A stretch of 13,456 bases of DNA from a bacterium (GCA_004558975.1 SFZB01000025.1:1-13456); one strand, 5' to 3'; numbered from the stretch's first letter, positions 1 to 7,923 are shown. Program-made: numbers and translations. The notes: generated by a model from the letters alone, not told the origin.

Positions 1-22
1 GATAGAATGGGGGGCGGGCGTT

Positions 23-2659
23 TTGCAGACTGTCGAGACGGTGGAGGAGCGGGGGCTCAGTGAAGCGGAGGTCACAGCCTCCAGAGAGCGGAACGGGGCG
101 AATGTCCTTGTGACGCGCAAGAGGCGCAGTTTCTTCCGGGAACTGCTCGGGAACTTCGGTGACCCGATCATTCGGGTGCTTCTGATTGCACTTGCCGTGA
201 ACATCATTGTGCTGTTCCGGGAGATCAACTGGTTCGAGACGGGCGGGATTCTGCTCGCCGTTTTTCTGTCTACCTTTGTCTCGACCGTTTCCGAATGGGG
301 GAGCGCGCGCGCTTTCGAGCGACTGCGCGAGGGCTCCGGGGCGCTGTGCCGCGTGCGGCGGGCAGGGCAGACGGTGGAGATTCCGGCGGAGGAACTGGTC
401 GTCGGGGATATTATGCTCCTCGGCGCGGGGGAAATGGTACAGGCGGACGCGCGGCTCCTCTCGGGGGAGATCGCGGTCGACCAGTCGGCGCTCAACGGCG
501 AGGGGGCAGAGGTGACGAAGTACCCGGGCGGGCGCGGCAACTGGGATTTAGCCTCTCCCGGGGCGGTGTTCCGTGGGAGCCTTGTTTCGTCCGGTGCGGC
601 GTGCGTGCGTGTCGCACGTGTCGGGGGTGAAACACTCTACGGTTCACTTGCCTCCGAGTTGCAGGAGGACACGCGGGAAAGCCCCTTGAAACTCCGTCTC
701 GCCCACCTTGCGGGGCAGATCAGCCGCATCGGCTATATCATGGCGGCGCTCGTCGCCGTCGCCTATCTGTTCAATGCCTTTTTCCTCTCCGTCGGCTTTG
801 ACCGCGCCGAGATTCTCGCGCGCCTTGTGAACGGCAGATTCGTCTTTACAACGCTCATGCACGTCGTGACGCTGGTCATCACCGTCATCGTCGTGGCGGT
901 GCCGGAGGGACTGCCGATGATGATCACCGTCGTCCTCTCGTCCAACATGAAACGTATGCTGAAAAACGGTGTTCTCGTCCGAAAAATGGTCGGTATCGAG
1001 ACGGCGGGGAGCATGAACATTCTGTTTACCGATAAGACGGGTACCCTCACGGAAGGGAAGATGAGCGTCCTCGGGGTTCTCAGCGGCGACTGCGTCCTCT
1101 ATAAAACGCCGCGTGCGCTCTCCGCCAGCCCCGCCCTCGCGCATGCTCTCTCGACCTGCGTCATGGGCAACAGCGACAGCGCCATGACCGACAAGGGCGC
1201 CGTCGGCGGGAACGCGACGGACAGAGCCTGCCTTTCCTTCTTTTACGATGAGACAGTGACCCCGCCCGCCGTGCGGGCGCGCCTCCCGTTCTCGAGCGAG
1301 CGGAAGTACGCGGCGACCGTGACCGCCTCCGGGATCCTCTGCAAAGGGGCACCCGAAGTGCTTTTGCCGCGCGTCGTCTCGCGCCTCACGGCGGACGGCA
1401 GCGTCCGCCTCATGGGGGCAAAGGAACGGCAGAAGTTTGAATATGAACTGCATCGCTGTGCGTCGCAGGGGGAGCGCCTGTTGCTCCTTTGCCGAAGCGA
1501 CGCCGGGAGCGGCGATACCGCCGCTCTCCCGCCCCTGACGCTCCTCGGCGCCGTGATTCTGCGGGATCGTGTCCGTCGGGAAGCACCCGAGGCCGTCGGA
1601 CGCCTGCATCGTGCCGGTGTGCGCGTCGTCATGGTGACGGGCGATGCAAAGGAGACTGCAGTCGCAATCGCGCGGGAATCGGGCATTTATTGCGGCGTGG
1701 AGGGCAGTGTCCTCGGTGGGGAAGAACTCGCCGCACTCTCGGACGAAGAGTTGTCCGCCCGCCTCGACCGCCTCGCCGTCGTCTATCGCGCGTTGCCCGG
1801 GGACAAATCGCGCCTTGTGCGCGCCGCGCAGATGCGGGGGCTGGTCGCCGGTATGACGGGTGACGGCGTAAACGACGCCCCGTCTCTCAAACTCGCGGAC
1901 GTCGGTTTCGCGATGGGGAGCGGCACCGATATCGCCCGTGAGGCGGGGGATATCGTGATTCTTGACGATAATATCGCCTCGATCGCCCGCACGGTGCTTT
2001 ACGGGCGCACCATTTTCAAGTCAATTCGCAAGTTCATTACGTTCCAGTTGACGATGAATCTTTGTGCCGTCGGCGTGTCGCTGTTCGGGCAGTTCATCGG
2101 GATCGAGAGCCCGGTGACGATTCTCCAGATGCTCTGGGTCAATATCATCATGGACACCCTCGGCGGACTTGCGTTTGCCGGAGAGCCGCCACTCGCCATG
2201 TATATGCACGAAAAACCGAAAAAGCGGGAAGAGAAGATCCTCTCGGGGGCGATGGTGCATCAGATTGCCGTCACAGGCACCTATACGCTCGCTGTCTGCG
2301 CGTGGTTTCTGGCGTCGCCGTGGACGGCGCGCACCTTCCACCGGGCGACAAGCGAGGTCTATTTCCTGACGCTGTTCTTCGCGCTCTTTATCTTCTGCGG
2401 GATTGCAAATTGCTTCGCCGCCCGGAGCGAGCGTATGAATCTCTTTTCTGCAATCGGACGCAATAAGCCTTTTCTGTTCATAATGACGTTCATTCTCGGC
2501 GTCCAACTTGCTATGCTGTATTTCGGGGGAGAACTGTTCCGAACGGTGCCGCCGGCGCCGCTCGACCTTGCGCGGATCGCGCTCCTCGCCGTGACGGTGA
2601 TTCCCGTCGATTTTGTCAGACGGTGCTTCTTCCGCCTGCACCGCCGCCGCGAAGAATAA
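23..2659 (+). CDS. PMCA-like (P2B) calcium-transporting P-type ATPase, start uncertain
   Basis: Integral membrane pump expected to export Ca2+ using ATP. Seen: phosphorylation motif DKTGT (Asp337), M4 PEGLP (294-298), nucleotide-domain KGAPE (441-445), TGD (539-541), hinge GDGVND (613-618), and M6 NIIMDTLGGLAFA with Asn707 and Asp711 as likely Ca2+ ligands. M5 FQLTMN and M6 LWVN..MDTL..LA..GEPP resemble plasma-membrane Ca2+-ATPases more than SERCA. The N-terminal cation-ATPase domain (GLSEAEV) and about ten hydrophobic segments are present, and 878 residues is the usual bacterial length. Odd point: the actuator loop reads NGEG (158-161), not TGES, though the catalytic Glu is kept. The start given is TTG at 23 with G-rich sequence at 9-14 as a possible ribosome binding site. 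The frame stays open to base 2, so translation could begin outside the window. Calcium specificity is inferred from family resemblance; another divalent cation is possible. Confidence 0.9.
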   Translation: MQTVETVEERGLSEAEVTASRERNGANVLVTRKRRSFFRELLGNFGDPIIRVLLIALAVNIIVLFREINWFETGGILLAVFLSTFVSTVSEWGSARAFERLREGSGALCRVRRAGQTVEIPAEELVVGDIMLLGAGEMVQADARLLSGEIAVDQSALNGEGAEVTKYPGGRGNWDLASPGAVFRGSLVSSGAACVRVARVGGETLYGSLASELQEDTRESPLKLRLAHLAGQISRIGYIMAALVAVAYLFNAFFLSVGFDRAEILARLVNGRFVFTTLMHVVTLVITVIVVAVPEGLPMMITVVLSSNMKRMLKNGVLVRKMVGIETAGSMNILFTDKTGTLTEGKMSVLGVLSGDCVLYKTPRALSASPALAHALSTCVMGNSDSAMTDKGAVGGNATDRACLSFFYDETVTPPAVRARLPFSSERKYAATVTASGILCKGAPEVLLPRVVSRLTADGSVRLMGAKERQKFEYELHRCASQGERLLLLCRSDAGSGDTAALPPLTLLGAVILRDRVRREAPEAVGRLHRAGVRVVMVTGDAKETAVAIARESGIYCGVEGSVLGGEELAALSDEELSARLDRLAVVYRALPGDKSRLVRAAQMRGLVAGMTGDGVNDAPSLKLADVGFAMGSGTDIAREAGDIVILDDNIASIARTVLYGRTIFKSIRKFITFQLTMNLCAVGVSLFGQFIGIESPVTILQMLWVNIIMDTLGGLAFAGEPPLAMYMHEKPKKREEKILSGAMVHQIAVTGTYTLAVCAWFLASPWTARTFHRATSEVYFLTLFFALFIFCGIANCFAARSERMNLFSAIGRNKPFLFIMTFILGVQLAMLYFGGELFRTVPPAPLDLARIALLAVTVIPVDFVRRCFFRLHRRREE

Positions 2660-2696
2660 GCCCAAAAAACAATTTTCGCACGATTCCGATATTTTC

Positions 2697-2725
2697 TTTA
2701 CTTTTACCGCAATATGTGGTATAGT
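2697..2725 (+). promoter_or_regulatory. Sigma-A-like promoter of the AraC-family gene
   Basis: TTTACT (2697-2702), a 17-base spacer and TATAGT (2720-2725). TG at 2717-2718 makes an extended -10 (TGGTATAGT). Transcription would begin near 2732 and translation at 2756, so the regulator has its own promoter despite following the ATPase gene. Confidence 0.7.
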
Positions 2726-2755
2726 ATTGGTACAGAAACGGAGTCGGAGGAAATC

Positions 2756-3586
2756 ATGGGGCATAGATTCGTATTCGGGGCGAAAGAGGCATCGGGGGCT
2801 GGCGCCCTCCTGCGCGCCGCGCGCCATGCCGGCTGCATGGAGCTTTTGTTCGTTCGCCGCGGCACGGTGACGGTGCAGACCGCGATGTGTTGCTTTACCG
2901 CCTCCGAGGGGGAACTTTGTTTTCTCGCCCCCGACATGGTACGTACCGTGACAGCGGAGGGCGGTTCCGCCACCGTCGGCAGTATCTATTTTGATACCGA
3001 TTTTCTCGAGGAATTGCCGGAGAGCATCGACCGCGACCTCTTCTATATGCTCCTGATCCAGTCGCGCACGCGGGAGAACCGATACACCCCCGATGCCCCC
3101 CTCTATGAGTCTCTCGTCAGCACGTTTGAGACCTGCTACGAGGAATATGTGACGCGTGACCTTTGCTATTCGCTCCGTATCCGCGCGCAGATCGACTACA
3201 TGATGGCGCAGATTATCGCATCCTACAGCGCGACGCGCGAGAACGACCGCGTGATCTATCACAACGTCCTGCGTCTGCGCGACAGCCTCAACTACATCGA
3301 CGCCCATTACAGAGAGAAGATGTCCGTCCCCGAACTGGCGGAATATCTGCGCGTCACGCCTGATTATTACACCAAACTGTTCCGTGACAGTATCGGGAAG
3401 ACGACGGTCGATTATATCAATTCCGTGCGTATCAACCACGGCATGATTCTGCTTCTCGAGGGCGATGCCCCCGTCTCGGAGGTCGCCGAAGAAGTCGGGC
3501 TCGGGAGCGGGAACTATTTCAGTAAATTGTTCCGCACGACCCTCGGCACGACCCCGCTCCTCTTTCGTCGGGAAAACAAGCGCTGA
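2756..3586 (+). CDS. AraC/XylS-family transcriptional regulator
   Basis: DNA-binding regulator of 276 residues. The C-terminal third (about 170-272) is a double helix-turn-helix domain of the AraC type. The first helix-turn-helix lies in MSVPELAEYLRVTPDYYTKL, and the second runs through VSEVAEEVGLGSGNYFSKLF to TPLLFRR, matching the family signature. The N-terminal part (about 28-80) is rich in beta strands and resembles the cupin-like sensing half of the family, but no ligand is evident. ATG at 2756 is chosen because GGAGG (2746-2750) sits five bases upstream; the longer frame from 2714 would run through the -10 box. It lies 96 bases after the ATPase gene and converges on clpX. Its targets are unknown; control of the neighbouring ATPase is only a guess. 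Confidence 0.9.
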   Translation: MGHRFVFGAKEASGAGALLRAARHAGCMELLFVRRGTVTVQTAMCCFTASEGELCFLAPDMVRTVTAEGGSATVGSIYFDTDFLEELPESIDRDLFYMLLIQSRTRENRYTPDAPLYESLVSTFETCYEEYVTRDLCYSLRIRAQIDYMMAQIIASYSATRENDRVIYHNVLRLRDSLNYIDAHYREKMSVPELAEYLRVTPDYYTKLFRDSIGKTTVDYINSVRINHGMILLLEGDAPVSEVAEEVGLGSGNYFSKLFRTTLGTTPLLFRRENKR

Positions 3587-3632
3587 CCGCTGTCATTTTG
3601 GAAGAGAACCATCAAAAACGAATCAAAAAACA

Positions 3633-3659
3633 CCCGGGACGCAGAAATTGCGTCCCGGG
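3633..3659. terminator. Bidirectional intrinsic terminator between the AraC gene and clpX
   Basis: A perfect 11-base-pair stem, CCCGGGACGCA (3633-3643) with TGCGTCCCGGG (3649-3659), closes a five-base loop. Reading minus, it is followed by TGTTTTTTGATT, a good U-tract ending the clpX transcript. Reading plus, it is followed by a weaker GATTTTAT, which can end the AraC-gene transcript. Confidence 0.92.
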
Positions 3660-3693
3660 GATTTTATACGTTTCGGATACGATGCGAGAAGTT

Positions 3694-5022
3694 TCAGGCT
3701 TCTTTTTTCTCAATGATGAGATCACCCTTGCCGCGGACGTAATCTGCGGTGACGATCACACGCTTCACATTGCCGTCGGAGGGAATGTTGTACATCGGGT
3801 CGAGCATGATCGACTCCATAATGGAGCGCAAACCGCGCGCGCCGGTCTCCCGCTCGATGGCAAGGTGCGCGACCGCACGGAAGGCGTCCTCCTCAAAAAC
3901 GAGTTCGACCCCCTCCATTTCAAACAGTTTCTGATACTGCTTGAAGAGCGCGTTCTTCGGTTCACGGAGGATCCGCACCAGCGCTTCTTCGTCGAGGTTG
4001 TCGAGCGTTGTGATGACGGGGAGACGACCGACCAATTCGGGGATTAGACCGTACTTGACGATATCATGCGCCGTGACGTCGGCATAGGAGCCGCGCGCGA
4101 GGCGCTCGCTCTTCGTCTTGACGTCGCCGGAGAACCCGATGGTCTTTTGCCCGCGCCGTTGCTCAATAATCTGTTCGAGCCCGTCAAATGCGCCGCCGCA
4201 GATAAAGAGAATGTTCTCAGTGTGGATCTGGATGAATTCCTGATTCGGGTGTTTTCTGCCGCCCTGCGGAGGGACGTTCGCGACCGTGCCCTCAATGATC
4301 TTGAGCAGTGCCTGCTGGACACCCTCACCGGAGACGTCGCGGGTAATCGAGCGGTTTTCGCTCCGACGCGAGATCTTGTCGATTTCGTCGATATAGATGA
4401 TGCCGCGCTCCGCGCGTTCCACATCATAGTCTGCCGCTTGGATCAGACGGAGAAGAATGTTCTCGACGTCTTCACCGACATACCCCGCTTCCGTCAGGGT
4501 CGTCGCGTCCGCGATGGCGAAAGGCACGCGGAAGGAGCGCGCCAGCGTCTGCGCGAGATAGGTTTTCCCGACGCCGGTGGGGCCGAGGAGCAGGACGTTC
4601 GACTTCTGCAATTCAACGTCGTCCTCTGCGGGCTTTTCCGCGGGCGTCTCTGTCGGATTCCCCTCATTGAAACGCTCGCGCGTCTTTTTGCGTTGTTCTT
4701 TCTGGTCGAGGCGGAGGATGCGCTTGTAGTGGTTATAGACGGCGACCGCGAGAACGCGCTTTGCCGCGTCCTGCCCGATGACGTGTTCATCGAGCATGGC
4801 TTTGATTTCCTGCGGTTTCGGGAGCGTGTCCGCTGTCAGCGGTTCCGCCGCTTCGCCCTTCGACTCCGCGTCCGCCCGATTGAGCAGATCCTCGCAGGCG
4901 TCTACGCAGTCATCGCAGATATAAATGCCGGTGGGGGAGGGGATCAGGCAGAGTACCTGATGCTCCGTCCTGCCGCAGAAGGCGCAACGGCGCACGTCCC
5001 CGTTCTTACCGAATGTTGGCAT
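3694..5022 (-). CDS. clpX: ATP-dependent Clp protease ATP-binding subunit ClpX
   Basis: AAA+ unfoldase that forms a hexameric ring, recognises tagged or adaptor-delivered proteins and threads them into ClpP. In order: N-terminal zinc-binding domain with CAFC and CDDC (Cys13, 16, 36, 39), Walker A GPTGVGKT (147-154), pore loop GYVG (180-183), Walker B IIYIDEID (208-215), RKH loop (256-258), IGF tripeptide for ClpP docking (295-297), arginine finger in GRLP (Arg333), and sensor 2 GARGLR (394-399). All catalytic elements are intact. At 442 residues it is somewhat long; the extra length is a charged, Pro/Glu-rich segment at about 107-136 between the first AAA+ helices and the Walker A strand. AAAGGA lies 11 bases before the ATG. 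It is the last gene of tig-clpP-clpX, 70 bases after clpP, and ends at a strong terminator. Confidence 0.98.
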   Translation of the reverse strand: MPTFGKNGDVRRCAFCGRTEHQVLCLIPSPTGIYICDDCVDACEDLLNRADAESKGEAAEPLTADTLPKPQEIKAMLDEHVIGQDAAKRVLAVAVYNHYKRILRLDQKEQRKKTRERFNEGNPTETPAEKPAEDDVELQKSNVLLLGPTGVGKTYLAQTLARSFRVPFAIADATTLTEAGYVGEDVENILLRLIQAADYDVERAERGIIYIDEIDKISRRSENRSITRDVSGEGVQQALLKIIEGTVANVPPQGGRKHPNQEFIQIHTENILFICGGAFDGLEQIIEQRRGQKTIGFSGDVKTKSERLARGSYADVTAHDIVKYGLIPELVGRLPVITTLDNLDEEALVRILREPKNALFKQYQKLFEMEGVELVFEEDAFRAVAHLAIERETGARGLRSIMESIMLDPMYNIPSDGNVKRVIVTADYVRGKGDLIIEKKEA

Positions 5023-5051
5023 ATCGTCAGTGTTCCTTTCTTGACTAAGTA

Positions 5052-5084
5052 AGGGACCGCCGCACGGCGTGTGCGACAGTCCCT
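5052..5084 (-). other. Stem-loop in the clpP-clpX gap
   Basis: AGGGAC (5052-5057) pairs with GTCCCT (5079-5084), and a smaller CGCCG/CGGCG pairing lies inside. It begins eight bases past the clpP stop. On the minus strand it is followed by TACTTAG, not a U-run, so it is not a standard terminator. It may set the clpX/clpP ratio or protect mRNA ends; this is inference. Confidence 0.5.
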
Positions 5085-5092
5085 CGTTCGGG

Positions 5093-5677
5093 TTAGGCGC
5101 GCTTTTCTACGACCTTATCGACAAGGCCGTATTCCAGAGCCTGCTGTGCTGTCATGAAGTTGTCGCGCTCGGTGTCGCGGCAGATTTCCTCATAGGGTCT
5201 GCCCGTCTGCTCGGAGAGGATACGGTTCATTCTCTCGCGGATACGGACGATGTGCTCCGCATGGATTTTGATGTCCGTCGCCTGTCCCTGCGTACCGCCG
5301 AGAGGCTGGTGAATCATGATCTCGCTGTTCGGGAGCGCGAGCCGCTTACCGGGCGTGCCGGAAGAGAGCAGGAAAGCGCCCATGCTCGCCGCCATGCCGA
5401 GGCAGATGGTCGATACATCGCACTTGATGAAGTGCATGGTGTCGTAGATCGCCATACCGGCGGAAATGGAGCCTCCGGGGCTGTTGATATAGAAGTTGAT
5501 ATCCTTGTCGGGATCCTGCGCTTCGAGGTAGAGCATCTGCGCGACGACGAGAGATGCCGTCGTGTCGTTGACCTCATCGGCAAGGAACACAATGCGGTCG
5601 TTGAGAAGTCGCGAGAAAATGTCGTAGGAGCGTTCGCCGCGGTTCGTCTGTTCGATAACCATTGGGACAAGTGCCAT
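5093..5677 (-). CDS. clpP: ATP-dependent Clp protease proteolytic subunit ClpP
   Basis: Serine protease that assembles into two stacked heptamer rings and degrades polypeptides supplied by ClpX or a ClpC-type partner. The catalytic triad is visible: Ser98 in GMAASMGA, His123 in MIHQP, and Asp172 in RDNF. The NSPGGS stretch (65-70) and the handle-helix region (about 124-160) are typical. At 194 residues it has the usual mature-like length with almost no propeptide. AGGAGG (5685-5690) stands seven bases before the ATG, a strong site. It lies between tig and clpX and is probably read from the tig promoter, since no good promoter is visible in the 69-base gap. No CtsR operator is recognisable upstream. 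Confidence 0.98.
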   Translation of the reverse strand: MALVPMVIEQTNRGERSYDIFSRLLNDRIVFLADEVNDTTASLVVAQMLYLEAQDPDKDINFYINSPGGSISAGMAIYDTMHFIKCDVSTICLGMAASMGAFLLSSGTPGKRLALPNSEIMIHQPLGGTQGQATDIKIHAEHIVRIRERMNRILSEQTGRPYEEICRDTERDNFMTAQQALEYGLVDKVVEKRA

Positions 5678-5719
5678 AATGGATCCTCCTTTGTGTTTGA
5701 CGGGACGTTTTGTCAGGTA

Positions 5720-5740
5720 GCGCGGGGGAGACCCCCGCGC
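5720..5740 (-). other. GC-rich stem-loop just after tig
   Basis: A perfect 9-base-pair stem, GCGCGGGGG (5720-5728) with CCCCCGCGC (5732-5740), has a three-base loop. It starts six bases after the tig stop codon. On the minus strand the next bases are TACCTGACAAAA, with no U-tract, so intrinsic termination is unlikely. A pause, processing or mRNA-stability element is more plausible. It could attenuate clpP-clpX relative to tig. Confidence 0.6.
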
Positions 5741-5746
5741 CCGTGA

Positions 5747-7060
5747 TTACTGTTCCTGCGCCTCGGCGGTTTTCGCCTTGGCGGGAGCCTTGGTGATGGC
5801 TTTGGACTTGACGAATTCCATCGCCGCCTTGACGAGCATATCTTTCTCGATATCCTCGCGTGCCACCATGGACTTCACCTGATCCACGGGGACATTGTAT
5901 GCTTCGGAGATACGGGTATATTCGGCTTCGATATCCTCGTCGGCAACCGTAAGCTTCTCCTGCCTTGCGATGGTCTCGAGGGCAAGACGCAGTTTGACCT
6001 GTTTCTCGGCCTGCGGGCGGAGTTGCTTACGCAGATCGTCGAGGGTCATGTGCATATACTGCAGGTAGGTCTTGAGGTCGAGGCCGTTCATGCGCAGGCG
6101 GTTGTCCTGGTCGCGCACGAAGTTCTCGGTCTCCTGCACATACATGACTTCCGGAATCTCGTCGGGGACGAGCGCGATGAGCGCCTCGCAGATCTTCTGC
6201 TCGACTTCATCGTCTGCCGCCTTGGCGTTTTTCTCCTGAAGTTTTGCCTTGACATCGGCTTTATATTCTTCCAGCGTGTCAAATTCGGAAATATCTTTCG
6301 CAAATTCGTCATCGAGCGCCGGGAGCTCTTCGGTCGTGATGCCGTTCAGCTTGCAGTGGAACACAGCGGCTTTGCCGGCGAGCTCTTCTGCATGGTATTC
6401 GGTCGGGAAGGTGACGTTCACGTCAAATTCGGTGCCGATCTCCTTGCCGACGATCTGTTCCTCGAAGCCGGGGATAAACTGCCCGCTGCCGAGCTTCAGC
6501 GTCTGCCCCTGCGCGGTGCCGCCATCGAAAGCAACCCCGTCCACGGTGCCGGCATAGTCGATATTGACCGTGTCGCCGTCTGCCGCCGCACGGTCGGTGA
6601 TTTCGATGGTACGGGCGTTGCGCTTACGGACGCGCTCCAGTTCTTCGTCGATATCCTTTTTCAGGACACGCTTGACTTTCTTTTCCGCCTTGATGCCGAT
6701 GTAGCCGGTCAGTTCGAACACAGGCTTGACACCGACTTTTGCCTTGAAGGTGATACCGTCACCCATGGAGACCACCTCGATCTCGGGCTGACCGACAGGA
6801 TCGAGCTCTGCTTCCTTCACCGCGGCTTCATATGCGTCGGGCAGGACGTCGTTGATGGCGTCATCGTAGAAGACCTCTTTGCCGTACACGCGCTCGATGA
6901 TATGGCGCGGTGCTTTGCCGGGGCGGAAGCCGTCGATCTTGATCTTCTTCACATTCTTTTTGTATGCGCGATCCACGGCGGCGGCAAAAGCAGCCGCATC
7001 AACGGTGAATTCGATCTCATACTGATTCTTTTCGGTCAGTTCCTTTTTGGAAAGACTCAT
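5747..7060 (-). CDS. tig: Trigger factor, ribosome-associated chaperone and prolyl isomerase
   Basis: Binds near the ribosomal exit tunnel (protein L23) and shields nascent chains; its central domain can isomerise peptidyl-proline bonds. The N-terminal ribosome-binding domain (about 1-120) carries the signature GFRPGKAP (44-51). The FKBP-like domain runs from about 160 to 242, with GDTVNIDYAG and the FIPGFE segment (195-200). The remaining, mostly helical C-terminal region (about 245-425) forms the chaperone arms and ends in an Ala/Lys/Glu-rich tail. At 437 residues the length is typical. GGAGG (7072-7076) precedes the ATG by 11 bases. It is the first gene of tig-clpP-clpX, with its own promoter directly upstream. 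Confidence 0.98.
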   Translation of the reverse strand: MSLSKKELTEKNQYEIEFTVDAAAFAAAVDRAYKKNVKKIKIDGFRPGKAPRHIIERVYGKEVFYDDAINDVLPDAYEAAVKEAELDPVGQPEIEVVSMGDGITFKAKVGVKPVFELTGYIGIKAEKKVKRVLKKDIDEELERVRKRNARTIEITDRAAADGDTVNIDYAGTVDGVAFDGGTAQGQTLKLGSGQFIPGFEEQIVGKEIGTEFDVNVTFPTEYHAEELAGKAAVFHCKLNGITTEELPALDDEFAKDISEFDTLEEYKADVKAKLQEKNAKAADDEVEQKICEALIALVPDEIPEVMYVQETENFVRDQDNRLRMNGLDLKTYLQYMHMTLDDLRKQLRPQAEKQVKLRLALETIARQEKLTVADEDIEAEYTRISEAYNVPVDQVKSMVAREDIEKDMLVKAAMEFVKSKAITKAPAKAKTAEAQEQ

Positions 7061-7112
7061 AGGGTTTGATACCTCCGTGTGGTTTGTAAGTTCATTTTTG
7101 CATAGCCAAACT

Positions 7113-7141
7113 ATTTTATAAGATTATAAATAATAAGTCAA
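7113..7141 (-). promoter_or_regulatory. Sigma-A-like promoter of tig-clpP-clpX
   Basis: Read on the minus strand: TTGACT (7141-7136), 17 bases, TAAAAT (7118-7113). Transcription would start near 7106, giving a leader of roughly 45 bases. The surrounding sequence is markedly AT-rich. An inverted repeat, AAGTC-N2-GACTT (7135-7146), overlaps the -35 box and could be an operator. Confidence 0.78.
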
Positions 7142-7197
7142 GACTTTGTCGGGAAATTTTTCTTTTTTCGGGCAGTCGGGTGATTTTGTATCGCTTT

Positions 7198-7923
7198 TTA
7201 CGGATCGGGCGGGATAAAACAGGGGGTAAAATCGAGTGCATCCGCAGATGTCAGACAGTAAGTAATGCCGTCCTCGGTGATTCTGCGTGCGCCCGCGACG
7301 CCGTGTATATGCCCGAAATAGCATCGGCGGATGCCCTCCCGCCGGAGCGGCTCGGTGAGGGCAGGGCAGACCGCGCCGTTCCAGACGGGCGGATAATGAA
7401 AGAATGCGATGACCTCACAGTCCGGCGTTCCTTCCCGGAGCCGCCGCGCCGCTGCGAGGCTCATCTCCAGCCGGAGCGCTTCGCGGGCGAGGATCTTCTG
7501 CCCTTCGGGGTCGGCTTTTTCCGCGTTTTCCGCCCAGAGCCAGCCGCGTGTGCCGGCGACGATCTTCCCCTCGACGCGGCACGCATTGTGATACAGGAAA
7601 GAGAGCGTGGAAAAACCGTTCTCTTCGCAAAAGCTTTCCAACTTTTTCATGGAAGACCACCAAAAATCATGGTTGCCTTTCATGAGGATTTTTTTCCCCG
7701 GCAGACGGTCGATGAATGCCAGATCCTTGCGCGCTTCCGGGAGTGTCAGCGCCCATGAAATGTCGCCCGGTACAATGACGGTATCCTCCGGCGCGACGAG
7801 ATGCGTCCAGTTGCGGTACAGCCGTTCGGTATAATTCGCCCAGCGGTCGCCGAACACCTCCATGGATTTGTCGGTTTCGGCGGCGCAGGAGAGATGCAGG
7901 TCAGCGATTACATAAAGAGCCAT
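7198..7923 (-). CDS. Calcineurin-like metallophosphoesterase (COG1768-type predicted phosphohydrolase)
   Basis: Predicted cytoplasmic two-metal phosphoesterase with unknown substrate. The family's metal-binding blocks appear in order: DLH (Asp8, His10), PGD (Asp54), GNHD (83-86), FFHYPP (His176) and GHIH (His205, His207). It has 241 residues and no signal peptide or membrane span, and WxxN/FWW-type aromatic surroundings recall the COG1768 group. The start is ATG at 7923 with GGAGA (7928-7932) four bases upstream. It lies upstream of tig in the same direction, but tig has its own promoter; no convincing terminator lies in the 137-base gap, so some read-through is possible. It is divergent from the DUF1540 gene. 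The fold assignment is firm; the physiological role is not known. Confidence 0.88.
   Translation of the reverse strand: MALYVIADLHLSCAAETDKSMEVFGDRWANYTERLYRNWTHLVAPEDTVIVPGDISWALTLPEARKDLAFIDRLPGKKILMKGNHDFWWSSMKKLESFCEENGFSTLSFLYHNACRVEGKIVAGTRGWLWAENAEKADPEGQKILAREALRLEMSLAAARRLREGTPDCEVIAFFHYPPVWNGAVCPALTEPLRREGIRRCYFGHIHGVAGARRITEDGITYCLTSADALDFTPCFIPPDP

Noticed and set aside
644..1609. 321-codon open frame on the minus strand inside the ATPase gene
   Set aside because: His/Asp/Arg-rich shadow translation opposite the conserved P-type ATPase core.
2714..2755. Earlier ATG for the AraC-family gene
   Set aside because: Its codons lie over the -10 box and the GGAGG that serves ATG 2756.
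2021..3439. 472-codon open frame on the minus strand opposite the end of the ATPase and the AraC gene
   Set aside because: It crosses two real genes and their intergenic promoter, and the protein shows no family motif.
4066..5052. 328-codon open frame on the plus strand opposite clpX
   Set aside because: Antisense shadow of a fully conserved clpX; no domain seen.
5678..5719. CtsR operator upstream of clpP
   Set aside because: Only one partial GTCAAA-like heptad is present; the required tandem repeat is missing.
6023..7069. 348-codon open frame on the plus strand opposite tig
   Set aside because: Mirror of tig codon usage; tig is unambiguous and no ribosome binding site or domain supports the antisense frame.
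7142..7197. Terminator after the phosphoesterase gene
   Set aside because: A- and T-runs are present but the nearby CCCGAC copies are direct, not inverted, so no stem forms.
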